Positions 1 through 5,228 of a DNA stretch of 7,081 nt are shown here, piece after piece. Made by a program: the position numbers and the translations under genes. The DNA comes from Peptococcaceae bacterium (lineage in GTDB: Bacteria > Bacillota > Peptococcia > Peptococcales > Peptococcaceae), in the NCBI GenBank assembly GCA_017622155.1, contig JAGARS010000076.1:1-7081 (forward strand). Direction: 5' to 3'. The notes beneath the pieces are model-generated. The model ran no database searches, had not been told where the DNA came from, and was given only the letters and a program-made list of their open reading frames with translations. The first letter of the stretch is position 1, and every line of letters begins with the position of its first letter.

Positions 1-47
1 AAAAACCACTTTGTCAATGATGAAGAGATTGACAAGTGGTTTTTTTA
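1..47. terminator. Bidirectional intrinsic terminator
   Basis: Positions 1-18 pair with 28-44 (one bulged T on the left arm) around a 9-nt loop. The right arm runs into a T-rich tract at 40-47, so it works as a terminator for plus-strand transcription entering from outside the window. Because the left arm begins with five A residues, it can also terminate the minus-strand transporter transcript, whose stop codon lies only a few bases away. The minus-strand U-tract beyond position 1 is not visible. Confidence 0.85.
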
Positions 48-52
48 TTTGA

Positions 53-958
53 TTATGCAGTTTCGTTTTTATCCGGCAGCCCGCTTATCAGTGTGGAGCC
101 TAGAATCAGTATAGCCCCAATCACACCAAAGATGCCCATCGGCTCATGGAGCAGGATTGCAGATAATATGATTGCTACAATTGGGTCTACATAGCTGAAT
201 ATTGCAATGGTATGAGAGCTGAGCCCTTGCATAGACGAGAAATACAAGGCATATGCTACACCGGTGTGCACAATGGCTACAAATAAGAGCATTCCTAAAG
301 CACCGGCGGTAAACTGCAAGTCACCAATGGATTCGGTAAACAGTGTATATGGCAATAGAACTACAGTAGCAATGCCTAGCTGCATGATGGTCATATCATA
401 GGATGAAATGTCGTGAATGTGCTTATTGCACAATACTACACTGGCATAGAATGATGCCGCGGCTATGCCGAACAAAATGCCTTTGCTTTCACCAACAGTT
501 GGCAGCCCTGTTTCTAATATGCCGGATACAAACACCATACCCAGCAATGCAACTGCTACGCAAATCAGCTTCTTTGCGGTCAGTTTTTCTTTCAGAATAA
601 CAGGAGATACCAGAATCACAATCACCGGTGCCAGATAATAGCACAATGTAGCAGTGGCTACGGTGGTATATCGATATGCTTCAAATAACAAAATCCAGTT
701 GAACCCTAAGAAAAAACCGGATAAACATAATGGAATCAAATTTCGTCTGATATCTGTCTTGGAAATTTTCTTTCGGCTGACCAAAACCACCAGAAGCAGA
801 AACAGCATACCGATACCGCCGCGTGCCAGCGCGATTACACTGGATGGGAACGGAATGTGCCGTACAAAAATTCCGATGGTGCCGAAAATAAACATAGATA
901 AGGAAAGCTGCAGCAATGGATTCGAAAGTGGAGACAATGTATGTTTGTGTTGATTCAT
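53..958 (-). CDS. EamA/DMT-superfamily transporter, probable metabolite exporter
   Basis: A 301-residue integral membrane protein with the ten-helix, two-repeat architecture of drug/metabolite transporters. The first EamA repeat covers about residues 16-146 and the second about 158-294. Each ends with the family pattern of a helix followed by an acidic cap: FEAYRYTT near 92-99 leading to LKEKLT at 122-127, and SSMQGLSS at 241-248 leading to LLHEPM at 269-274. Members export amino acids, nucleotide-type metabolites or drugs across the cytoplasmic membrane; the substrate cannot be read from sequence. The ATG at 958 has a modest GAGG site about 11 nt upstream. The gene lies 48 bp downstream of the DUF1836 gene on the same strand and ends beside a terminator, so the two probably form an operon. 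No truncation or frameshift is visible. Family assignment is firm, substrate unknown. Confidence 0.93.
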   Translation of the reverse strand: MNQHKHTLSPLSNPLLQLSLSMFIFGTIGIFVRHIPFPSSVIALARGGIGMLFLLLVVLVSRKKISKTDIRRNLIPLCLSGFFLGFNWILLFEAYRYTTVATATLCYYLAPVIVILVSPVILKEKLTAKKLICVAVALLGMVFVSGILETGLPTVGESKGILFGIAAASFYASVVLCNKHIHDISSYDMTIMQLGIATVVLLPYTLFTESIGDLQFTAGALGMLLFVAIVHTGVAYALYFSSMQGLSSHTIAIFSYVDPIVAIILSAILLHEPMGIFGVIGAILILGSTLISGLPDKNETA

Positions 959-980
959 AGTAGTGAATACCTCAATTTAT

Positions 981-994
981 AAAATAATTATTTT
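981..994. promoter_or_regulatory. AT-rich 14-bp perfect palindrome before the DMT gene
   Basis: AAAATAATTATTTT is self-complementary and sits in the 48-bp spacer between the DUF1836 stop and the DMT start. It lies just upstream of a TATAAA-like box at 978-983 on the minus strand, for which I see no good -35. It could be an operator or a chance product of AT-rich spacer sequence. Confidence 0.25.
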
Positions 995-1006
995 GTGTTG
1001 GAATGA

Positions 1007-1600
1007 TTATGATTCCAGTACGGGTTCCGGTACATGTTTTGCATATTCCTGCATACGAAAATGAATCACTTTTTCTGTGATTATTTTGCTAGCCGCTGAA
1101 ACACATGCCATATGCAGACCCAGCCGTTCGATTTCCACAGTATCAACGGTGATGGTGTCTGCCTGATTTTTATCGGAACGATAACGGCGAATCATTAAAT
1201 GCATGGCGCCTTCCAGTTCGTCACAGAACAAATCGTATGCAGTTTCAATATTGCCGCTCATAATGGTTTGCAGATAAATACCTTGTTTTACTTCGGGAAT
1301 CAGAATTACCTGCTTCAATACAGTAATAACAATCATATGTGCCAGGTGCACCCGTTCATAGCGCTTTTTGTATGGTTTTGGCATCATGCCGAGTTTCACG
1401 TAATTGTTGATCATGGCAGAGGTAATACCTTTATTTTTATCGCCGTCAATGTGATCTACCAGAGGGAACAGATAACGTTCAATCAGCGTAATTACTTGAT
1501 CCATATACAGTTCAATATCCGGCAGCTCTTCCCAGCGAGGCAGACGATAGCTTTGCATTTCATCCATCCATTGCTGTAATTGCACTTCGGTAGCAGACAT
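1007..1600 (-). CDS. DUF1836 domain-containing protein, MerR-like putative regulator
   Basis: A 197-residue soluble protein that I recognise as DUF1836, a family of Firmicutes. Residues about 57-100 contain the hallmark MerR-like helix-turn-helix segment: KGITSAMINNYVKLGMMPKP, then KKRYERVHLAHMIVITVLKQV. The rest is predicted helical with no membrane segment, so a cytoplasmic DNA-binding role is likely, although members are experimentally uncharacterised. The start at 1600 is chosen because AAGGAGG lies 8 nt upstream. A longer reading starting at 1639 would begin upstream of the predicted transcription start, so it is rejected. The gene is followed after 48 bp by the DMT exporter and is divergent from rubrerythrin, so it could regulate either one or both. 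That last point is inference from position only. Confidence 0.85.
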   Translation of the reverse strand: MSATEVQLQQWMDEMQSYRLPRWEELPDIELYMDQVITLIERYLFPLVDHIDGDKNKGITSAMINNYVKLGMMPKPYKKRYERVHLAHMIVITVLKQVILIPEVKQGIYLQTIMSGNIETAYDLFCDELEGAMHLMIRRYRSDKNQADTITVDTVEIERLGLHMACVSAASKIITEKVIHFRMQEYAKHVPEPVLES

Positions 1601-1627
1601 AAAAACGACCTCCTTTTCAATAAAGCA

Positions 1628-1656
1628 ATAGTACCGCAAATATGAGAATTAGTCAA
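1628..1656 (-). promoter_or_regulatory. Sigma-A promoter of the DUF1836-DMT unit
   Basis: On the minus strand, TTGACT (1656-1651) and TACTAT (1633-1628) are separated by exactly 17 bp. The predicted transcription start near 1621 leaves a leader of about 20 nt that contains the AGGAGG site. This supports the 1600 start codon over the longer in-frame ATG at 1639. Confidence 0.75.
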
Positions 1657-1692
1657 TCTTGTTTCTATCTCTATATGGGAAAAAGTGCAAAA

Positions 1693-1710
1693 GTATTTTG
1701 TATAAAATAC
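1693..1710. promoter_or_regulatory. 18-bp inverted repeat, candidate operator upstream of rubrerythrin
   Basis: GTATTTT-GTAT-AAAATAC is a perfect 7-bp inverted repeat with a 4-bp spacer in the divergent region between the DUF1836 and rubrerythrin genes. It contains a TATAAA box (1701-1706) on the plus strand, but no good -35 lies 17 bp upstream, so the rubrerythrin promoter is not clear. It does not match the PerR consensus (TTATAAT-N-ATTATAA) well. A repressor site for the divergent pair is possible; the binding protein is unknown. Confidence 0.4.
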
Positions 1711-1789
1711 ATATAGAAGCTGCATACTATTCCCAGATAGCAGCAGATTATAAAAATCAGACTGTTATATATGAAAGGGAGGCAATCAG

Positions 1790-2377
1790 ATGGAATTTCA
1801 AAACAGTGAAACAAAAGTGAACTTAATGAGAGCTTTTGCAGGAGAAAGTCAGGCACGGAATCGATATACATTTGCGGCAGAGGTGGCAGAGCAGAATAAC
1901 CAGTATCATATTGCGCAGGTTTTTCTGTTTACAGCCAATCAGGAACGTGCCCATGCAAAAGTGTTTTACGACCATTTAGAACAGCTGAGCGGCGAAAATA
2001 TTGCTCTTGATGGTACTTATCCGGTAAATATATCAGACCAGGTACGGGATTTGCTTGACTGGGCAGTACACAATGAAATGGAAGAATATGAACAGGCGTA
2101 CCCTGCTTTTGCTATGACAGCGGAGCAGGAAGGCTTTCCGCAGATTGCAGCATCATTCCGCCAAATTGCAGAGATTGAGCATGCCCATGCGAAACGGTTC
2201 CAATATATCATACAGCAGGCAGACAAGATGACAACAGGGCAAACAACTGCGGAACAGTGGATGTGCCTGAACTGCGGACATATTCATGGAGGCATGCAGC
2301 TGCCTGGGCAATGCCCTGTGTGTCAGCACGACAAGGGCTATTTTGTGAAATTGTCTATGGCGCCATGGACTTGTTAA
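1790..2377 (+). CDS. rbr: Rubrerythrin (NADH-linked peroxide reductase)
   Basis: A 195-residue cytoplasmic protein with the classic rubrerythrin order. An N-terminal ferritin-like four-helix domain (about 1-145) carries the diiron ligands E19, E52-x-x-H55, E96-x-x-E99 and E128-x-x-H131. A C-terminal rubredoxin domain (about 155-190) carries the four iron-binding cysteines C159-x2-C162 and C175-x2-C178. Rubrerythrins reduce hydrogen peroxide to water in anaerobes, taking electrons through the rubredoxin iron. All expected ligands are present and the length is normal, so it should be active. The ATG is supported by AAAGGGAGG 7 nt upstream. The gene appears to be a single-gene unit, divergent from the DUF1836 gene, with an inverted repeat in the shared spacer. 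I found no clear terminator after it. It ends with an extra cysteine (C195), which is not a known ligand. Confidence 0.96.
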   Translation: MEFQNSETKVNLMRAFAGESQARNRYTFAAEVAEQNNQYHIAQVFLFTANQERAHAKVFYDHLEQLSGENIALDGTYPVNISDQVRDLLDWAVHNEMEEYEQAYPAFAMTAEQEGFPQIAASFRQIAEIEHAHAKRFQYIIQQADKMTTGQTTAEQWMCLNCGHIHGGMQLPGQCPVCQHDKGYFVKLSMAPWTC

Positions 2378-2459
2378 AACAGTTCTATCTCATAAGTTCC
2401 TCTGATAAATGAAATACGAATCCTTGATGAAAAATGAAATGAAATGCAGAAAATTTTAC

Positions 2460-2488
2460 TTGCACTGAAAAATATATTTTGCTATAAT
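2460..2488 (+). promoter_or_regulatory. Sigma-A promoter of rplS
   Basis: TTGCAC (2460-2465) and a perfect TATAAT (2483-2488) are separated by 17 bp. Transcription should start near 2495, giving a leader of about 75 nt that contains the L19-leader-like structure. A promoter this strong fits a highly expressed ribosomal protein gene. Confidence 0.85.
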
Positions 2489-2505
2489 TTTTCATGTTGT
2501 GAGAA

Positions 2506-2552
2506 GGACGGTCCGCTGTTTTACAAAGGGTAAGATAAGAACGTCTAGGAGG
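2506..2552 (+). ncRNA. L19-leader-like cis-regulatory RNA
   Basis: The 5' untranslated region of rplS can fold into an outer stem pairing GGACG (2506-2510) with CGTCT (2542-2546), enclosing a hairpin of TTTTAC (2519-2524) with GTAAGA (2530-2535) and loop AAAGG. An AGGAGG follows the outer stem directly (2547-2552). Size, position and the GGACGGTCCGCTG segment agree with my recollection of the L19 leader family of low-GC Gram-positives, thought to mediate autoregulation by L19. The folding was done by eye, and a covariance-model hit has not been tested. A second AGGAGG at 2554-2559 is better placed for initiation. Confidence 0.7.
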
Positions 2553-2569
2553 AAGGAGGAAGACCTTTT

Positions 2570-2920
2570 ATGAGTATGGACATTATTAGAAGTATTGAAC
2601 AGGAACAGCTGAAATCTGATATTCCTGACTTCAGACCTGGTGACACAGTACGTGTTGACGTTAAGGTAGTTGAAGGTAACAGAGAACGTATCCAGGCGTT
2701 CGAAGGCGTTGTAATCAAACGTCGCGGCGGCGGCCTGAGCGAAACATTCACTGTACGTCGTGTAGCTTACGGCGTAGCTGTAGAAAGATGTTTCCCAATC
2801 CATTCCCCACGTGTAGATAAAATCACAGTAGTACGTCAGGGTAAAGTAAGACGTGCAAAACTGTATTATCTGAGAGACCTGTACGGGAAAGCTGCAAGAA
2901 TCAAAGAAGTACGTCGTTAA
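2570..2920 (+). CDS. rplS: 50S ribosomal protein L19
   Basis: A 116-residue protein covering the full L19 family from end to end. Recognisable blocks are FRPGDTVRV (21-29), [22 protein letters not shown] (34-55), [26 protein letters not shown] (57-82) and [13 protein letters not shown] (91-103). L19 sits at the interface of the large and small ribosomal subunits and helps form an intersubunit bridge. The ATG at 2570 is placed 10 nt after an AGGAGG (2554-2559); a second in-frame ATG at 2576 is less well spaced. Codon choice (CGT, GTA, CTG) differs from neighbouring genes and looks like that of a highly expressed gene. In most Firmicutes rplS lies in an rpsP-rimM-trmD-rplS operon. Here it has its own promoter, leader and terminator and stands alone. 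Confidence 0.98.
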   Translation: MSMDIIRSIEQEQLKSDIPDFRPGDTVRVDVKVVEGNRERIQAFEGVVIKRRGGGLSETFTVRRVAYGVAVERCFPIHSPRVDKITVVRQGKVRRAKLYYLRDLYGKAARIKEVRR

Positions 2921-2924
2921 TTTC

Positions 2925-2958
2925 AAAAGAGCCGAGGCTGATGCTTCGGCTCTTTTTT
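2925..2958 (+). terminator. Intrinsic terminator of rplS
   Basis: A strong hairpin pairs 2925-2938 with 2943-2956 (core AGAGCCGA/TCGGCTCT, one G-T wobble) around a TGAT tetraloop and ends in a T6 run (2953-2958). It begins 4 nt after the rplS stop and ends 13 nt before the folA ribosome-binding site, so it separates the two genes. Confidence 0.95.
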
Positions 2959-2984
2959 CATTACATATGCCGGGAGGGACAAGG

Positions 2985-3461
2985 ATGATACACATAATAG
3001 CGGCAATTGCTGAAAATGGAGTGATTGGTAAAGATAATAGAATCCCATGGGAGATTCCTGCGGATTTGGCTCATTTTAAATCACTCACTGCGGGTCATAC
3101 GGTGATTATGGGGCGTAAAACATTTGAAAGTATCGGACGTATTCTGCCGAATCGGGAAAATATCATTGTGTCTGCTGCACTCACAGCAATAGAAGGAGCA
3201 AAGGTGGCTCGTTCTTTACAGCATGCGCTGCAGCTGGCATCTTGTGCTGAAATTTTTATCATTGGCGGTGCAGGGCTGTATCAGGAAGCATTGCCTTTGG
3301 CAGATGTGCTGGATATTACCCATGTGCAGCTGTCACCGGAAGGGGATACGTATTTTCCGGATATAAACTGGGCGCAATACGAAGAAATATGGCGAAAAGA
3401 ATATGACGGCCGTGCCGATGGTGTACCGGATTGTACGTTCATTACCTATCGCAAAAAATAA
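2985..3461 (+). CDS. folA: Dihydrofolate reductase
   Basis: A 158-residue enzyme that reduces dihydrofolate to tetrahydrofolate with NADPH, needed for thymidylate, purine and formyl-Met synthesis. With the start at 2985 the numbering matches the bacterial family almost exactly: W22 and the catalytic acid D27 (PWEIPADLAHFK), the cofactor loop MGRKTFESIG (42-51), substrate-binding R57, the nucleotide-binding IIGGAGLY (92-99) and T112. This start also has GGGAGG 7 nt upstream; an ATG at 2967 in the same frame lies before that site and is rejected. No thyA is visible nearby. The gene follows the rplS terminator with no evident promoter of its own in the 26-bp remainder, so it may be read by escape through that terminator or from a promoter inside rplS. 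The key residues are intact, so nothing marks it as a resistant form. Confidence 0.96.
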   Translation: MIHIIAAIAENGVIGKDNRIPWEIPADLAHFKSLTAGHTVIMGRKTFESIGRILPNRENIIVSAALTAIEGAKVARSLQHALQLASCAEIFIIGGAGLYQEALPLADVLDITHVQLSPEGDTYFPDINWAQYEEIWRKEYDGRADGVPDCTFITYRKK

Positions 3462-3468
3462 ACAAGTG

Positions 3469-3477
3469 TGATATAAT
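3469..3477 (+). promoter_or_regulatory. Possible extended -10 promoter for the small membrane protein gene
   Basis: TGA-TATAAT is a perfect -10 hexamer with the TGn extension, just after the folA stop. The -35 position holds only TCGCAA (3449-3454), so recognition would depend on the extended -10. Transcription would begin near 3484, with AAGGAGG about 17 nt downstream. Confidence 0.4.
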
Positions 3478-3518
3478 AAATACTGGCAAGGATTTGTGTT
3501 AAGGAGGTAATGATTATT

Positions 3519-3791
3519 ATGAAAAAAGTGAAATGGATTCTGATTGGCGTATTGATACTGGCACTGATAATTGGTGCAGCTGTGCTGATTAATGCGGAGT
3601 TTTATAATCGTACTCTGATTGACTTGACTTATGCGTATGATACAGCGATTATTCAGCTGCCGGATGGCACCATTGTGCGAGGTGAAGTGGAAAGCTGGAC
3701 AGATTATGACAACAGCGATCAGATGCAGGTAAAAGTAAATGGGAAAACATATCTGGTACACAGTTCTGATGTGGCGTTAATCAAAGACTAG
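3519..3791 (+). CDS. Small conserved membrane-anchored protein of unknown function
   Basis: A 90-residue protein with a short basic N-terminus (MKKVKW), one hydrophobic helix at about 6-26 and a polar domain of about 60 residues. The polar domain (LPDGTIVRGEVESWTDYDNSDQMQVKVNGKTYLVHSSDVALIKD) looks like a small beta-rich fold. N-in orientation, with the domain outside the membrane, is most likely; there is no lipobox or obvious cleavage site. I recall similar small proteins in Firmicutes chromosomes and mobile elements, but no function. The start at 3519 is preferred because AAGGAGG (3501-3507) is 11 nt upstream; the in-frame ATG at 3510 is only 2 nt from that site. It lies 57 bp after folA and may be co-transcribed with it or use the -10 box at 3472. 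Confidence 0.8.
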   Translation: MKKVKWILIGVLILALIIGAAVLINAEFYNRTLIDLTYAYDTAIIQLPDGTIVRGEVESWTDYDNSDQMQVKVNGKTYLVHSSDVALIKD

Positions 3792-3837
3792 TTTGGCAGC
3801 ACGAAGGCTAAAGTCCTGTATACACAGTGGATAGAGG

Positions 3838-3866
3838 TTGACAAACTGTAAGGAAAGTACTAGAAT
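3838..3866 (+). promoter_or_regulatory. Near-consensus sigma-A promoter upstream of azlCD
   Basis: A perfect TTGACA (3838-3843) is followed after 17 bp by TAGAAT (3861-3866). Transcription should start near 3873, about 10 nt before the terminator-like hairpin and 80 nt before azlC. Confidence 0.8.
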
Positions 3867-3882
3867 CTATAAAAACACAATG

Positions 3883-3922
3883 CTCACTGCAGTGGAAGAA
3901 TCCGCGGCAGTGAGTTGTTTTA
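3883..3922 (+). terminator. Terminator-like hairpin in the azlCD leader (possible attenuator)
   Basis: CTCACTGC (3883-3890) pairs with GCAGTGAG (3907-3914), and inside it GTGGA (3892-3896) pairs with TCCGC (3901-3905) around an AGAA loop, with one A-G mismatch between the two stems. TTGTTTTA follows directly. It could terminate the upstream small-protein transcript, but it lies downstream of the 3838-3866 promoter, so transcripts heading into azlC must also pass it. The U-tract is interrupted by a G, so termination may be partial. Confidence 0.65.
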
Positions 3923-3952
3923 TATCTTGACTTTTTTGAAAACGGTGATGAA

Positions 3953-4699
3953 ATGATGACATCTAAGATAAATGAAGCAAATACGGATATAAAAGAAGAT
4001 TTTTTTCGCGGTCTGCACAACGGCATTCCTATTTGTTTAGGATATGTGTCGGTAGGTTTTACATTTGGTATGATGTGTACAGAAAATGGCTTGTCTTTTC
4101 TGGTTGCGGTGCTAATTTCACTGACCAATCTGACTTCTGCCGGGCAGTTTGCAGGAACGGCTCTGATTATCAGTGGAGGAAGTCTGCTTGAAATTGGAAT
4201 TACTACATTTGTAATCAACTTGCGCTATATGCTGATGTCGCTTTCCATTTCGCAAAAAGTGGACATGGCTTTATCGATTCCAAAGCGCATGCTGATGTCC
4301 TTTGGGATTACAGATGAAATATTCGGTGTAAGTATGCAGACAAAAGGCAATATCAGTTTTGCATATTTTATGGGCTTAATGATACTGCCGATTTTAGGAT
4401 GGTCCGGAGGCACATTGATTGGTGCTACAGCAGTGTCGTTATTGCCGGATATGGTGCGCAGTGCTTTAGGTATTGCGATTTATGGTATGTTTTTGGCAGT
4501 AATTATTCCACCGGCTCGTACAGAACGTGCAGTAGCATGGGTAATAGCCATTGCGGCTGCGATAAGCTGCATATTATATTATGTGCCGTTTTTCAGTGGT
4601 ATTTCAAGCGGCTGGATGATTATCATTTGTGCGGTAGCAGCCAGCAGTATTGCTGCGGTGCTGTGGCCGGTAGTTGATGATGAGGAGGCGAATGCATAA
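3953..4699 (+). CDS. azlC: AzlC family branched-chain amino acid exporter, large subunit
   Basis: A 248-residue polytopic membrane protein of the AzlC family, which exports branched-chain amino acids (and analogues such as azaleucine) together with AzlD. Family marks are the N-terminal FFRGLHNGIPICLGYVSVGF (17-36), SLTNLTSAGQFAG (56-68), the conserved NLRYMLMSLS (89-98) and the GITDEIFG block (118-125), followed by C-terminal helices. About seven hydrophobic segments can be seen, with an acidic cytoplasmic tail (DDEEANA). The ribosome-binding site is weak (GGTGA, 3944-3948), and either ATG 3953 or the adjacent ATG 3956 could be used. The stop codon overlaps the azlD start (TAATG), so the two are translationally coupled. 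A promoter and a hairpin lie in the leader. Confidence 0.93.
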   Translation: MMTSKINEANTDIKEDFFRGLHNGIPICLGYVSVGFTFGMMCTENGLSFLVAVLISLTNLTSAGQFAGTALIISGGSLLEIGITTFVINLRYMLMSLSISQKVDMALSIPKRMLMSFGITDEIFGVSMQTKGNISFAYFMGLMILPILGWSGGTLIGATAVSLLPDMVRSALGIAIYGMFLAVIIPPARTERAVAWVIAIAAAISCILYYVPFFSGISSGWMIIICAVAASSIAAVLWPVVDDEEANA

Positions 4700-5034
4700 T
4701 GGAGCAGATGTATAATTACGGGTATGTACTGACAGCGGTGGCTGTGATGGCATTGGTTACATATATTCCTCGCATGATTCCGCTTACCTTTATGCGTAAA
4801 AAAATTACCAGCAGATTTGTGCGTTCGTTTTTGTATTATATGCCGTATGCGGTATTAACAGCGATGACTTTACCCGCAATTTTGTATTCCACTTCCGGAA
4901 TGGCATCGGCAGTGGCAGGCTTGATTGTGGCGGTAATTCTTGCATACCGGAATCGCAGCTTGTTAACGGTAGCTTTGGGTGCAGTTGCGGCTGTTTTTGT
5001 AGTAGAACGTGTATTGGCATTTTTACCAATGTGA
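4699..5034 (+). CDS. azlD: AzlD family branched-chain amino acid exporter, small subunit
   Basis: A 111-residue membrane protein with about four hydrophobic segments, matching the usual AzlD length. Typical features are TYIPRMIPLTFMRKK (21-35, the conserved T-x-x-x-R-x-x-P of the family) and FLYYMPYAVLTAMTLPAIL (44-62). It is the partner required by AzlC for export. Its ATG shares a base with the azlC stop, and a GAGGAGG site (4682-4688) lies 10 nt upstream inside azlC. A strong terminator begins 37 bp after its stop, closing the two-gene operon. Confidence 0.92.
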   Translation: MEQMYNYGYVLTAVAVMALVTYIPRMIPLTFMRKKITSRFVRSFLYYMPYAVLTAMTLPAILYSTSGMASAVAGLIVAVILAYRNRSLLTVALGAVAAVFVVERVLAFLPM

Positions 5035-5071
5035 TAATGTCGTGCAAATTAAATAAGCTATTGATAATTAC

Positions 5072-5138
5072 GCAGGGGCTGACATCCTCGGTGTTCCGAA
5101 AAATGCGGATAGCCGGGATGTCAGCCCTGCAATTTTTT
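5072..5138 (+). terminator. Long branched hairpin terminator of azlCD
   Basis: Positions 5072-5087 pair with 5116-5130 (15 bp, one bulged G) and are followed by a run of six T (5133-5138). The 28-nt loop can form two mini-hairpins, TCGG-TGTT-CCGA (5088-5099) and CGG-ATAG-CCG (5106-5115), giving a three-way junction. In the minus direction no T-tract follows, so it is unlikely to serve spoIVB. Confidence 0.85.
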
Positions 5139-5228
5139 CTGCCATGCCAACGGACGATTGTTATATTTGTATTTGTTGTGTTTTGTATCGTTATTGGTAT
5201 ATTTTTGTGTACGCTGCAAATAATACTG

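Noticed and set aside
1007..1639. Longer DUF1836 product starting at 1639 (adds MRYYCFIEKEVVF)
   Set aside because: That ATG lies upstream of the predicted transcription start and has no ribosome-binding site; 1600 has AAGGAGG.
2492..2995. 167-codon antisense frame covering rplS
   Set aside because: It is the shadow of a strongly codon-biased ribosomal protein gene and crosses its leader and terminator.
2967..3461. DHFR start at 2967 (adds MPGGTR)
   Set aside because: This ATG precedes the GGGAGG site, and only the 2985 start gives canonical DHFR numbering (W22, D27, R57).
3333..3761. 142-codon antisense frame across the end of folA and the small membrane protein gene
   Set aside because: It has no ribosome-binding site and unlikely composition, and it lies opposite two well-supported genes.
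3817..3824. TGTATACA palindrome upstream of the azlCD promoter
   Set aside because: Eight bases is too short to separate from chance, and no flanking symmetry extends it.
3927..3955. TTGACT (3927-3932) as a second azlC promoter
   Set aside because: No -10 box occurs at the right distance; that position already overlaps the azlC start codon.
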